DNA of 38,038 nucleotides from JBEKZQ01 sp049509675 (GTDB lineage Bacteria; Planctomycetota; Planctomycetia; Pirellulales; Thermoguttaceae): contig JBEKZQ010000003.1 in assembly GCA_049509675.1 (NCBI GenBank), forward strand, positions 1 to 38,038. Reading direction: 5' to 3'. Under the pieces are notes generated by a model. The model made no database searches and was not told where the DNA came from. It worked only from the letters and a program-made list of their open reading frames with translations. The number at the start of each line of letters is the position of its first letter. Position 1 is the first letter of the stretch. Made by a program: the position numbers and the translations under genes. Of the stretch, positions 16,941 through 25,851 are shown piece by piece.

Positions 16941-18356
16941 CTACTTGAACAGCGCGGCGACATTTTCCCACGCGCGCCAGGCATGTCGCAGGCTAATGCC
17001 GCCGGACCTGGCCATGAACCAATCCTTGATGAGGATCCCTTTCCTCAGCTTCCATTGCATGGTCTTCGCGGAAATACCGGGCAGCGTCATGCAGGTATTG
17101 TGTTCGTCGAAGCTTTCCCAGACCTTCCTGGCCTCGCCGCGATAAAGACTGTGTCGCCGGGCAATGTCAAACAGTCGGGCGCCCGGCATGGGCGTGGTGA
17201 ATTGCCAGGACATGTAGTGGATGAATCCGGCCTTGTACATTCGCTTCGCCCATTGCAGCGACTTCTCCACCTCTTCCGTCGTCTCGAAGCACAGTTCCCC
17301 GTTCTCCTCCCATGCCTGATAGAGCATCATGAAGGCAAACACTTTGCTGCCGGCGCCGGAAAGGAGACGGACTGCTTCCTCGATTTGTGCGATCGTGACC
17401 TTCTTGCCGATGCCGTTCAGAACGCGATCGTTCGCGCTCTCGATGCCAAGATGCACCATCCAGCAGTTCATTTTCGCCAGCGCGTCGACCAGGGCCTGCG
17501 AGACTTTGTCCGCGCGCATGTTGCATTGGAAGAAAAGGTCGCGGTACTTGCGACTCGCTATCGCTTCGCACAGGTCGATCGCCCATTTCTCGTTGAAGTT
17601 CAGTTCATCCGAACTGAGGTAGATTTCGCGGACGCCGCGCTCGTACAGCAGGTCGATCTCCCGGCAGATGTTTTCGGGCGACCGCGCGCGCAACCAGGGC
17701 TGTTGATACTTCCAGATGGGCTGCGAGCAGAACGCACAGTGGAAAGGACAACCACGGCTGATCAAGAGCGAACTCTCGATGGGCTGCTTCTTCAAGTGCA
17801 TTCCGGCGTACTGCCGAAAATCCACCAGTTCCCATGCCGGGAAGGGAATTGCATCGAGGTCCTCGATCAACGGCCGCCGCGCCGTATGCACGACGTCGCC
17901 GTCGCGTCGAAAAGCGATCCCGGCAACGGGCTCGAAGTCCGGCTTGCCCTGACTGCCGATAGCCTTTACAAGTTCCGCGAGGGTAACCTCGCCTTCGGCA
18001 AAGCCAACGACATCCACCGGCGCCTCGCTGAATACTTCCATGGGCAGGGCCGTCGGGTGGGCTCCTCCCGCCACGATCCTCGCGCCTGGGCACGCATCCT
18101 TGACGGCCCTGATGGCGGCGTAGGAAATGGTCGGCGCTTTGGAAGTAAAGCTGATGGCATACACGTCGGGACGAAACTGCCTGACAGCCTCGACGTGGCT
18201 TCGCAGGTCATGCTTCGGTCCGAGATAAGCGATGTCGATCGCGCCATCGCCGAAAGTTGTCCTCAAGGAGCCGGCAAGATACAACAGCCCCAGGTTGGGA
18301 TAGCTATCGTCGATCTTAGTGCCCTTTGCCGGAGGATCCGCCAGCAGAACTTTCAC
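16941..18356 (-). CDS. B12-binding radical SAM protein
   Basis: A 471-residue enzyme from GTG 18356. The N-terminal domain (residues 1-130) has the cobalamin-binding Rossmann layout (NLGLLYLAGSL, DVYAISFTSKAP, RIVAGGAHPTALP). The radical SAM core begins with the 4Fe-4S motif C203-x3-C207-x2-C210 in RGCPFHCAFC, followed by YLSSDELNFNEKWAIDLCEA and GIESANDRVLNGIGKK. B12-radical SAM enzymes methylate unreactive carbons or rearrange carbon skeletons; relatives occur in polysaccharide and lipid loci. Here it may methylate a sugar or a lipid-carrier component, which is inferred from context. The C-terminal domain (TPMPGARLFDIARRHSLYRG) is typical of the class. Cytoplasmic, oxygen-sensitive chemistry. 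Confidence 0.9.
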   Translation of the reverse strand: MKVLLADPPAKGTKIDDSYPNLGLLYLAGSLRTTFGDGAIDIAYLGPKHDLRSHVEAVRQFRPDVYAISFTSKAPTISYAAIRAVKDACPGARIVAGGAHPTALPMEVFSEAPVDVVGFAEGEVTLAELVKAIGSQGKPDFEPVAGIAFRRDGDVVHTARRPLIEDLDAIPFPAWELVDFRQYAGMHLKKQPIESSLLISRGCPFHCAFCSQPIWKYQQPWLRARSPENICREIDLLYERGVREIYLSSDELNFNEKWAIDLCEAIASRKYRDLFFQCNMRADKVSQALVDALAKMNCWMVHLGIESANDRVLNGIGKKVTIAQIEEAVRLLSGAGSKVFAFMMLYQAWEENGELCFETTEEVEKSLQWAKRMYKAGFIHYMSWQFTTPMPGARLFDIARRHSLYRGEARKVWESFDEHNTCMTLPGISAKTMQWKLRKGILIKDWFMARSGGISLRHAWRAWENVAALFK

Positions 18357-18443
18357 GATACTTGTTCTTGAATTGAATGGGGCGAGAACGCCGCCGCTGG
18401 GATAATCAAGGAAACAAAACTCGAAGCGTGCAAGACGGAGGAA

Positions 18444-19481
18444 TCAGCTCTGCCCCGGCTTTAGCAATTCCAAGAGCGCCCCTACGCCCGAGCCGAGGTG
18501 GACCGTCAGAAACACCAGGGGCAGCCAGGGCAGGAGGCGGTGATTGCCCGGTCGGAAAGCAATGGCCGCAGAGGCGGCCAGCACGGCGGCCGCGTAGAGG
18601 GCAAGCGTCGCGAGATACACCCCTGCCAGCCACGGCGAGATGAACCCCAGCGGCAGACCGGCAAGGCACCCGGCAGTGAATGCGGCCGGCAACATGCTGC
18701 CCAGCGAAAACGTTTCCCGGTGTTTCCGCAACAGCCGCACGCGACCGCGGCCGTAGCGGACCATTTGGCGGAACAGTCCGCGGAGCGTGTCGCGCGGGGC
18801 ATAGTGGACCGCGACCTGGGGCGCGAAGAAACACCTCAGCCCGGCACGGTCGATGCGGTGGTTCAACTCCACGTCCTCGCAAACGTCGAATGCCTCGTCA
18901 AAATACCCCACCCGATCAAAAACCTTGCGGCGGTAGGCCGCGGCCACGCTCCGGGCCGGAACGAACCGCTCTTCAGACGAGTAGATGAACGAATCCGGGT
19001 GGTGTCCCAATCGGGACGAGCGGGCGGCGGCAATCGCCCGCTGGAGCATGGTGCCGCCCTCGATGTCCAGCGGCTGCGGTCGGCCGATGCAATCGGCCCC
19101 GCTCCGCGCGAAGGCAGCCGCAAGCTTCTGCAGGTGCTGCCGGTCCGCCAGGTCGCAGTGGCCGTCGACCACGAGGATCACGTCGCCCCGGGCATGACGA
19201 ATGGCGATGTTGCGGGCGGCACTGGAGAGCCGCCGCGGGTTGTGCAACAGGCGGACGTTGCGGCGCCCTTCGGCGAACTTCGCCACCAGCGCCGCCGTGC
19301 CGTCGGCGGACCCGCCGTCGACGACGATGATCTCAAAGCGATCGCCCTCATAGTCCTGGTTGACCAATTGCGCAAGGGTCCGTTCAATGAATCGCGCCTC
19401 GTTTCGTACGGGCACGATGACACTGATAGCCAACGTGCCGGCGCCGGCCTTTTCAACTGCGCTAATAGGCAGCGTCTGCAC
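18444..19481 (-). CDS. GT2 glycosyltransferase, ExoA-like, with C-terminal membrane segments
   Basis: The frame opens at TTG 19547, but that would overlap the upstream gene by 86 nt. GTG 19481 (20-nt overlap) or TTG 19433 start closer to the catalytic core, and I give 19481 with modest certainty. The core opens with LAISVIVPVRNEARFIERTL. The Asp motifs are EIIVVDGGSADGTAALV and VDGHCDL, and CEDVELNHRIDRAG carries the catalytic ED. The C-terminal 90 residues hold about three hydrophobic helices (FISPWLAGVYLATLALYAAA). The order resembles ExoA of succinoglycan synthesis, an inverting GT2 that extends the lipid-linked primer. It probably adds the second sugar of the repeat unit. Confidence 0.87.
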   Translation of the reverse strand: MQTLPISAVEKAGAGTLAISVIVPVRNEARFIERTLAQLVNQDYEGDRFEIIVVDGGSADGTAALVAKFAEGRRNVRLLHNPRRLSSAARNIAIRHARGDVILVVDGHCDLADRQHLQKLAAAFARSGADCIGRPQPLDIEGGTMLQRAIAAARSSRLGHHPDSFIYSSEERFVPARSVAAAYRRKVFDRVGYFDEAFDVCEDVELNHRIDRAGLRCFFAPQVAVHYAPRDTLRGLFRQMVRYGRGRVRLLRKHRETFSLGSMLPAAFTAGCLAGLPLGFISPWLAGVYLATLALYAAAVLAASAAIAFRPGNHRLLPWLPLVFLTVHLGSGVGALLELLKPGQS

Positions 19482-20370
19482 GATGTCGCGGGGAGGAACA
19501 GGGCGTCGTATCGGGGCAACCGGCCAGGCTCCTTTGTCGATCTTCAAGCACGTCGCTGACCCGGCCGAAGCGAAACTCAGCGAGCAACCGATCGAGCTTG
19601 CGCCGGTTCCTCCCTAGACCGACATAATGCCGGAATCGGGACAGCCTGGACGGGACGGGGATCCGGGGCTGACCGGGATCGAGTTCCCAGGGGTGGACGT
19701 AGAAGATGAACGGCTGCCGCGCCCGATTGATCCGGCGCAGGCAGTAGGAGGTCAGCCGCAGCGGATAGAGCCGAAAATATCCGCCGCCACTGACCGGAAG
19801 ATTCATTCGGGCGATTCGGGCCACGGACGGGGGAAACTCCCAAAGCGGACCGGCGCGGGTCTTCACGCGGTGCAGCCGCGGCTCGGCGTCCGCAATCCCG
19901 TAGCGGTCATGACGGATGGGAAAAATGCTCGAATCCACGCGAAAACCTTCCTCGACGAGGATTTCCAAGGCCCACAGCGAACGCGCGGTGATCGAGAAAC
20001 TGGCCGCCCGGTGGGCGGTCACCCCGGCACCGACCGCATCTTCCAGAACATTGCGCGAACGGCGCAAGTCCTCGCGGAATTCGCCGGGCGACTGCTCGTA
20101 GATCAGGCGGTGCCAGTAGCCATGCGAACCCAGTTCGTGCCCCCGCGCGTGAATCTCCCTGACCAACGTCGGATACCGCTCGGCCACCCAGCCCAGCACG
20201 AAGAAGGTGCCCTTGACGTCGTGACGCTCCAGCAACTCCAGGATCCGCTGCGTGTTCGCCACGACTCGGCTTTCCCAGCGATCCCACTGGTCGCGGCGGA
20301 CGTGCTGCTCGAACGCCGAGACCTGGTAGTAATCCTCGACGTCGACGGTGAAGGCGTTCAGGATTTGCAT
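19462..20370 (-). CDS. Exosortase-associated polysaccharide deacetylase (DUF3473 type)
   Basis: A 302-residue protein starting at ATG 20370. Motif 1 is FTVDVEDYYQVSAFEQ, the version typical of the PEP-CTERM/XrtA-locus deacetylases, and GTFFVLGWVAERYPTLVREI follows. Motif 2 is HELGSHGYWHRLIYE with the metal-binding His pair. Motif 3 is HRAASFSIT, where most relatives have RAPSFSI. The C-terminal extension includes FRLYPLRLTSYCLRRIN and IFYVHPWELDPGQPR, the DUF3473 part. It deacetylates an N-acetylated sugar in the polymer or precursor. No signal peptide is seen, as usual for this subfamily. It partly overlaps the following GT2 gene. Confidence 0.93.
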   Translation of the reverse strand: MQILNAFTVDVEDYYQVSAFEQHVRRDQWDRWESRVVANTQRILELLERHDVKGTFFVLGWVAERYPTLVREIHARGHELGSHGYWHRLIYEQSPGEFREDLRRSRNVLEDAVGAGVTAHRAASFSITARSLWALEILVEEGFRVDSSIFPIRHDRYGIADAEPRLHRVKTRAGPLWEFPPSVARIARMNLPVSGGGYFRLYPLRLTSYCLRRINRARQPFIFYVHPWELDPGQPRIPVPSRLSRFRHYVGLGRNRRKLDRLLAEFRFGRVSDVLEDRQRSLAGCPDTTPCSSPRHRADAAY

Positions 20371-20398
20371 GGCGGGGCTCTATTGTTTCGGCCGGTCC

Positions 20399-21382
20399 CT
20401 AGCGGGGCTTTCTACGGCCCTTGAAACGATGACGTCGCTTGCGTCGCCCTTTGCGGTGATTCGCTCCGCCGCCGGCGTCATTACCGTGGCCATTACCGTC
20501 GCCGTTGCTGTCACTGTTGCCGTCGCCCTCGCACTTGGCGGTGGCCGCCGTGTCGAGACCCGGCTGGTTGCCGATTTCGAGCAGGATACTCACCGGTGTG
20601 GCCTCGGCAGGGTCTGGGGCCTGCCCACCATTGCCGGAGCGCGCCTGGGGAAGGGGCGGGATCTTCACGTTCCGCCCCAGGCGGAGCGCGGACAGCAGCC
20701 ACCTTTCAGGTACTTTGAAGATCCGCAGGAACGTGCAGAGCAGCAGGCGAATATCCAGCAGCAGTCCTGTGTGCTGGATATACTCGCAATCCAGCACCAG
20801 TTTGCGCTGGACGCTCGTAAGGTCGCTATCGGGGGGAAGATTGATTTGGGCCAGCCCCGTGACGCCGGGCCGCACGGCCAGCCGGTTCCGATAGGCGGGG
20901 ATCGCCTGGGCCAGCACGCGGACAAACTCCGGCCGCTCGGGTCGCGGTCCCACCAGCGACATGTCGCCTTTGAGAACGTTGACGAGCTGGGGCAGCTCGT
21001 CCAGATGGAACTTGCGGAGCAACTTCCCTGCAGGCGTGATGCGCGGATCGCGCGCCTGGGTCCACACCGGGCCGCTGGCCGCCTCCGCGTCGTGCTGCAT
21101 GGTGCGGATCTTGTACATCATGAATTTCCGGCCGTCTTTGCCTACCCGCGCCTGTTTGTAGATGCCCGGTCCCCGCGAGGTGAGCCGCACCAGGAACACC
21201 AGGACCGCGATCGCGGGCAGCCCGGGGAGCAGCAGCATTGCGGCCAGGCCCCGGTCGAGTGGGCCTTTCCAGCGGAAATAGGAGGCGGGAACGAGGCCGC
21301 CGTGCGGCCGCCCCGGCTCCGCATCTCTTGTGGCCGGTCGATGCTTGTCTCGCCTATGCATGGTCTTGCCGATGGCCGACAT
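20399..21382 (-). CDS. Undecaprenyl-phosphate sugar phosphotransferase (bacterial sugar transferase)
   Basis: A 327-residue protein with start ATG 21382; a longer frame to 21457 would overlap the EpsI-like gene. It starts repeat-unit synthesis by transferring a sugar-1-phosphate from an NDP donor to undecaprenyl phosphate. A single hydrophobic anchor (AAMLLLPGLPAIAVLVFLV) precedes the catalytic block: KIRTMQHDAE, LRKFHLDELPQLVNVLKGD, MSLVGPRPERPEF and RPGVTGLAQI, the hallmark motifs of PF02397. It lacks the long multi-helix N-terminus of WbaP-type enzymes. The last 44 residues (about 284-327) are unusual: a Gly/Asn/Asp run (GDGNSDSNGDGNGHGNDAGG) followed by a strongly basic end (KGRRKRRHRFKGRRKPR). 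Confidence 0.93.
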   Translation of the reverse strand: MSAIGKTMHRRDKHRPATRDAEPGRPHGGLVPASYFRWKGPLDRGLAAMLLLPGLPAIAVLVFLVRLTSRGPGIYKQARVGKDGRKFMMYKIRTMQHDAEAASGPVWTQARDPRITPAGKLLRKFHLDELPQLVNVLKGDMSLVGPRPERPEFVRVLAQAIPAYRNRLAVRPGVTGLAQINLPPDSDLTSVQRKLVLDCEYIQHTGLLLDIRLLLCTFLRIFKVPERWLLSALRLGRNVKIPPLPQARSGNGGQAPDPAEATPVSILLEIGNQPGLDTAATAKCEGDGNSDSNGDGNGHGNDAGGGANHRKGRRKRRHRFKGRRKPR

Positions 21383-21437
21383 GGAAATCCTCCCTATTCC
21401 TCGTTGCGCGCTGTTCTGTAGAGCAAGTCGATCACGG

Positions 21438-22109
21438 TCACTGCCTCGAAGGTTCAATCAGGAACTGTCTGACCACGGGCGCGAAGTCCTTCAAGAACTC
21501 CCGGCACGTGTCGGCGGTCTTCAGGTCCGCCCCCTCCGGCAGACTGCTGGAAAGCTGGACCTTGTAGAGATACGGCCAGCCGGCAAAGGCGAAGCGGGCG
21601 TCGTTCGGGGCCGACCAGCGCTCGCCCGTGCTCCACGCATAATAGACGCGGAGCAGATCCCCCTGAACACTCTTGGACTTGAACGTCAACGCCCAAAACT
21701 GATCCTCTGGCCCCTTGGCGTGCGGTATCGCGACCCGTTCACGCGTGTCACGGCTCTTGTAGTTGCGGCTGGAATAGCAGATCTCGGGTGTATGTACGGC
21801 GATCGGCCCGGCCGGGCCGAGGATCACGAAAACGCTCACCACCTCGCCGGTCCGCTGGTTGGCATACTTGCGCACGAAATACCCCGTACATTCCAACATC
21901 TCGAGGGTGTCTTCGCTCATGGTTTCCGCGGAGTGCAATTGCCAGCGATCGTTCTGCGGACCGCCGAAGCGGCGCGGCACGTCTTGCAGTCTCTGCGCAG
22001 CCGCGCGCATGGCCTCCGACGGCCCCCAGCGATTGCGGATGCGTCCCTGGAGCATGCCGGAGACCAGCGTCAAGGCCGCCACCACGGCCAGGCCCAGAAC
22101 GAATTTCAT
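21438..22109 (-). CDS. EpsI-family exosortase-associated protein
   Basis: A 223-residue protein from ATG 22109 (MKFVLGLAVVAALTLVSGML), which gives one N-terminal membrane anchor. The upstream open frame to 22406 is a read-through of a repeat region and is not coding. The domain (LEMLECTGYFVRKYANQRTG, VHTPEICYSSRNYKSRD, LLRVYYAWSTGERW) matches the EpsI/DUF3485 pattern, with the HTPE-C motif conserved in these proteins. In other bacteria EpsI is fused to or encoded beside exosortase and is needed for polysaccharide export or processing. It acts outside the inner membrane. Here it is a separate gene a few kb downstream of the exosortase. Exact biochemical role of the family is not established. 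Confidence 0.85.
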   Translation of the reverse strand: MKFVLGLAVVAALTLVSGMLQGRIRNRWGPSEAMRAAAQRLQDVPRRFGGPQNDRWQLHSAETMSEDTLEMLECTGYFVRKYANQRTGEVVSVFVILGPAGPIAVHTPEICYSSRNYKSRDTRERVAIPHAKGPEDQFWALTFKSKSVQGDLLRVYYAWSTGERWSAPNDARFAFAGWPYLYKVQLSSSLPEGADLKTADTCREFLKDFAPVVRQFLIEPSRQ

Positions 22110-22130
22110 GCCGAGGTCTTTCTCCGTGAA

Positions 22131-22252
22131 GCCCCCCTCTCCCTTCGGGAGATGGGCAGGGGGTGAGGGTGCCGGGTCACCAGACGCCAAGTTGCGGCCC
22201 CAGTGGCAACTCCCCTCTCCCCGGCCCTCTCCCGGAGGGAGAGGGGGACCTG
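22131..22252. repeat. REP-like inverted repeat (CTCTCCC...GGGAGAG family)
   Basis: A copy of a GC-rich palindromic family with core CCCTCTCCC and GGGAGAGGG arms, at about 22131-22165 and, inverted, at 22213-22250. It fills the gap between the TPR gene and the EpsI-like gene. Further copies are at 34234-34269, 35924-35944 (partial), 37025-37059 and 37103-37140. Confidence 0.75.
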
Positions 22253-22284
22253 GGTTTCCGACTTTCCAGACAGACTCTGAATTC

Positions 22285-25200
22285 TCACAAGCCGAGCTTC
22301 TTTTCCAGATCGGCCAGCAGTTGGCGGTCCATGGCGGTGAGGAACTGGTGGTCCAGATCGCCGCGGCGGGCTTGCTGGAGGGCTGCCCGGGCCTTGTCCA
22401 GATCACCGCGGCGGGCGTAGGCGACGGCGAGATGGAATGAGAAGCGCGGATCGGGATGCGGCGTCCCGGCCGCCTCCTTGAGCAGTCCCACGGCCTCGTC
22501 CAGCTTTCCCTCGTACATCAAGATCAATCCCTTCGTATCCAGCCAGTCGGGCTGCGGCCCGCTGAGCTGGATCGCCTGTTCGACGTGCTCCAGGGCCTCC
22601 TGGCGTTTTTCCGGCTCCGGCCGTTCGGCAAGCAACGTGGCCAGGTTGTTGAGCATCTCGGGACTGCTCGGTTGCCGCTGGAGGATCTGTCGGTAAAGCG
22701 CGATGGCCTCGTCGGGGTGCCCCTGGAGGATGCGGACGTTCGCCACATTGGCCAGCAGCGGCAGGTCGTCCTTGTAGTTTGCCAGGGCTTTCTCGAGGGA
22801 GGGCTCCGCCCGCTTCAAGTCCTCAGCGGTGGCCCGCCCGGACAGCAAGATACTGGCCAGTCTGCGGGCGGGCCGCGCGGACTTGTCCGTCTTGCCGGCC
22901 TCGTCGCACAGGGCGACGGCCTCCCGGGTCCGGCCCTGTTTGGCCAGCGCCATGGCCAGCGGCTCATACCCGTCCGGCGCGAGCCTGACCAGGCGGCGAT
23001 ACCACCGTTCCGCCGCAGAGTATTCGCCGATCCGTTCATAGAGTCCGCCCACGGCCTGGCAGAATGGGGCCTCCTGCCGCGGGCTCTCGTTGCCGATCCG
23101 CTTCCGCAGTTTTTCGGCGGCCGGCTCGACCAGCGGCTCGATCTCCGCCGCACGTCCCTGGTCGCGGAGCCAGCGGGCCCGCAGTTCCAGCGTGCCGAGA
23201 TCCTCCGGGGCCAGTTGTTCCAGTTGTTTCAGATACTTGTCCGCCTCCTCCCGGTCTTGTTCACCCCCGCGCGCCAGAAGGAGTTCTGCCAGGCGGCGGC
23301 GGGCCGGGCCGTACTGCTTCGCGAGCTCGCGGAGCATCCTCTCGCCTTCGGCCGCCTCGTCATGCTCCTTGCCGCGGAGCAGGAATTCGGCCAGCCGCAT
23401 CTCCACGGTTGGGTCGTCTTTGGCCGCCTTGACTGCTTTCCGGTAGGCATCCCCGGCACGCGGCCGATCGCCCAGACGGCCATACCCCTCGGCCAACAGC
23501 AGCGCGCGGTCGATTTCCTTCAGCGCGGTGTTCTGCGCCACCTTCTCGATAGTCTCACGCGCGCGTTTTGTCTGGCCCGTGTCCGCATAGAAGTCGAACA
23601 AAGAACTCAAAGGTCGAAGGTCGTCCGGCGCCAACCGAGAGGCTTCCTGGAAGGCTGCCTCCGCATGGGCATTGTCCTTGTTGGCCCACGATGCCAAGCC
23701 CAGGGCGATCTGTGCCAAGGCATCCTTGGGCTGGCTCTGGACGCCTTGCCGGGCGACCTCCATCGCTTCCTCCGGCTTCCCGCGTGCCGCCAGCAGGCCG
23801 GTCAGTCGCAGGCAGGCGGGGGCGTGCCGGGTTAGCAGTCCGCGCAGCACGTTCTCGGCCGCCGCATGGTCGTCGCGATCGCTGCTCGCCAGCAGGAACT
23901 CCGCCACGGCCATCTGCACCTGCGGCTGGTCTTTGGCCGCTTCCACCGCCTTGCGGTAGGCGCGATCCGCCTGGGCGTTGTCCTGGCTGGCCCGCTGTGC
24001 CCGGCCTAGCGAGACATACGCCCAGGGATCCTGAGGGCGGCTCTGGACGCCGCGCTGGGCGACCGCCAGGGCCTCCGCCAATTTCCCGTCCCGGAGGGCC
24101 TGGCCGACGCCCTCGAGCGTGAGTCGGGCCGATTCCGCCATTTGTTCTTTGCGGAGGACCCGGTAACGGTCGGCCTCCGTGGAGCGTTTCTGCTCTTCCA
24201 GCAGGGCGATCAACTGTTCGTAGATTGCCTGCTGTTGTCCGGCGGGCGGCGGTTTCTGGGCATTGATGATTGCCAGGGCTTGCTGGTAGCTGGCGATTGC
24301 CGCGTCGCGGCGGCCGGCGGCCTTGCACGCCGCTGCGGCGGCCAGGCGGGGAGTCGCCTCCCGCGGCTCCAGCAGCGCCGCCTGCTCGTAGGCTGCCAAC
24401 GCCGGATCGCATTGCTTCAGCGCTGCGTGCGACTCACCCAACACCATCCAGGCTTCGTAGATCACGTGCGGTGTTGTCAGGCCCGCTCCGCCTTGGACCA
24501 CTTCTTTGCCCGCCGCCAGGTCCGCCACCAGCGGAATAGCCTCGTCGTACCGGCCTCTCAGGCAAAGCAGTTTCGCGCGCCGCAGGTCCACCAGACGCTG
24601 CAGCGACAACTTCGCCTTGGGATCCAGTTCCGCAAGGTCTCCGTCCAGGGTTTTCAAGACACTCTCGGCCTCAGCCGTTCGGCCCTGTCGAATAAGGGCT
24701 TCCGCCAGATTCAGATTCAGCGGGATGCACTCGCCCTTCGATCGGACCTCTCTCAAACCGCGTCGCCAGGTTTGGATCGCGCGGTCAAGGTCCCCCAGGC
24801 TCCCGTAGAGTTGACCAAGGCCCTCGTAGGCACGTCGGTCCGAGGGGGCGGCAACGATGGCGCGTTCGTAGTAGCCGTAGGCCCTGGAGCAAGACTCCCT
24901 GGTCTTCTCCCGACTTCCCGCCTGTGCCGCAGCCGCGGCCTCACGCTGGGCGGCAGCCGCCGCCGTCAACAGGACCGCGGAGTTGGCCGGCGCCAATTTC
25001 AGCGCGGCGTCCAGATCCTCGTTGGCATTGGGCAGCTTCTGTTGCAGCCGGTACTCATATCGGGCCAGGTATACTTCCGGGTCTTGATACACTTTGGGCT
25101 TGCCCGCCCTCTCCGGATCGAGGACTTCTCCGAATGCTTCCTCGAGGGTCGCGCTGGGCACGGCCGAATTGTGTACGTGGAACTTCCCGGCCAATGCCAG

Positions 25201-25752
25201 TGCCTTAAGTCCCGGCCACTGCCACTGCTGGGGCTTCTCGGCCAGTTCGTTTTGCTCCAACTCGCGCAGCTTCTCCACCTCGCTTTCGGCCGCGGCGAAC
25301 TCGTTGGCCTCGAGCAAGAACTTCATCAACCGGCGACGGGCCATCAGTTGCTTCTCGGGGGCAAGCCCCTGGCGGGCAGGCCGCAATGCCTCTTGATACA
25401 ATTCGATCACTCGTGTGAGGCCCCCCCGACCGCCGGCCGACTGCTCGAAGAGTTCCGCCCGCCGCAGCCGCGCGTCGCCATCCTCGGGGTACAGTTCCAG
25501 ATAGCGGGAGTAATAGCCTGCGGCGGCCGCAAAGTGCTTCTCCTCGGCCAGGGCCTCTGCCCGATCTATGAACGCAGAAGCCGTGCGCCGTGCCTGGTAT
25601 CCAAGCCAGAAGTAAGCCGCCACTGCCAGGATCACCAGTACCGCGAAAGTGCCGACCAAGACCCGGACATTCAGCACTCTCCGCATTCTCCGCTTACCGG
25701 CAGGCTGGCTGTACCCGCGGGCCGAATCGTCGGGGGTCAGAGGATGCACCAT
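22285..25752 (-). CDS. Giant TPR-repeat membrane-anchored protein
   Basis: An 1155-residue protein starting at ATG 25752 (MVHPLTPDDSARGYSQPAGK); the open frame to 25824 begins inside a palindrome and is unlikely to be translated. One N-terminal helix (VLVGTFAVLVILAVAAYFWL) anchors it, leaving a long helical part outside the cytoplasm. Over 20 TPR-like helical pairs are visible (for example AAAAGYYSRYLELYPEDGDA, DEAIALYRQILQRQPSSPEM, GDLDKARAALQQARRGDLDH). Two pairs of modules are near duplicates: DRAYRKAVEAAKDQPQVQMA with DAYRKAVKAAKDDPTVEMRL, and VAQRGVQSRPQDPWAYVSLG with VARQGVQSQPKDALAQIALG. PrsT-like TPR proteins accompany exosortase/EPS loci in other phyla. It probably scaffolds the export or assembly complex; partners are unknown. 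Confidence 0.85.
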   Translation of the reverse strand: MVHPLTPDDSARGYSQPAGKRRMRRVLNVRVLVGTFAVLVILAVAAYFWLGYQARRTASAFIDRAEALAEEKHFAAAAGYYSRYLELYPEDGDARLRRAELFEQSAGGRGGLTRVIELYQEALRPARQGLAPEKQLMARRRLMKFLLEANEFAAAESEVEKLRELEQNELAEKPQQWQWPGLKALALAGKFHVHNSAVPSATLEEAFGEVLDPERAGKPKVYQDPEVYLARYEYRLQQKLPNANEDLDAALKLAPANSAVLLTAAAAAQREAAAAAQAGSREKTRESCSRAYGYYERAIVAAPSDRRAYEGLGQLYGSLGDLDRAIQTWRRGLREVRSKGECIPLNLNLAEALIRQGRTAEAESVLKTLDGDLAELDPKAKLSLQRLVDLRRAKLLCLRGRYDEAIPLVADLAAGKEVVQGGAGLTTPHVIYEAWMVLGESHAALKQCDPALAAYEQAALLEPREATPRLAAAAACKAAGRRDAAIASYQQALAIINAQKPPPAGQQQAIYEQLIALLEEQKRSTEADRYRVLRKEQMAESARLTLEGVGQALRDGKLAEALAVAQRGVQSRPQDPWAYVSLGRAQRASQDNAQADRAYRKAVEAAKDQPQVQMAVAEFLLASSDRDDHAAAENVLRGLLTRHAPACLRLTGLLAARGKPEEAMEVARQGVQSQPKDALAQIALGLASWANKDNAHAEAAFQEASRLAPDDLRPLSSLFDFYADTGQTKRARETIEKVAQNTALKEIDRALLLAEGYGRLGDRPRAGDAYRKAVKAAKDDPTVEMRLAEFLLRGKEHDEAAEGERMLRELAKQYGPARRRLAELLLARGGEQDREEADKYLKQLEQLAPEDLGTLELRARWLRDQGRAAEIEPLVEPAAEKLRKRIGNESPRQEAPFCQAVGGLYERIGEYSAAERWYRRLVRLAPDGYEPLAMALAKQGRTREAVALCDEAGKTDKSARPARRLASILLSGRATAEDLKRAEPSLEKALANYKDDLPLLANVANVRILQGHPDEAIALYRQILQRQPSSPEMLNNLATLLAERPEPEKRQEALEHVEQAIQLSGPQPDWLDTKGLILMYEGKLDEAVGLLKEAAGTPHPDPRFSFHLAVAYARRGDLDKARAALQQARRGDLDHQFLTAMDRQLLADLEKKLGL

Positions 25753-25790
25753 GGGGTCGTTACCGGGTCCGTCAAGGGATGATCCAGCAT

Positions 25791-25819
25791 CGCAGGACGG
25801 ATTGGCAATCCGTCCTGCG
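25791..25819. repeat. 29-bp near-perfect palindrome between tyrosine kinase and TPR genes
   Basis: Arms CGCAGGACGGATTG and CAATCCGTCCTGCG flank a single central base. It lies in the 99-bp gap between the stop of the kinase gene (25852) and the start of the TPR gene (25752). No T-run follows in either direction, so it is better described as a repeat or mRNA hairpin than as a terminator. Confidence 0.85.
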
Positions 25820-25851
25820 GGCAAATGGCCAAGTCGTTACCTTACAGGCCC

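Noticed and set aside
22110..22406. N-terminal extension of the EpsI-like gene
   Set aside because: The open frame overlaps the TPR gene and reads through a REP-like repeat (PPLPPGEGRGEG). The membrane anchor at ATG 22109 is the natural start.
25753..25824. N-terminal extension of the TPR gene
   Set aside because: The start would lie in the 29-bp palindrome; ATG 25752 begins a normal cytoplasmic tail before the anchor.
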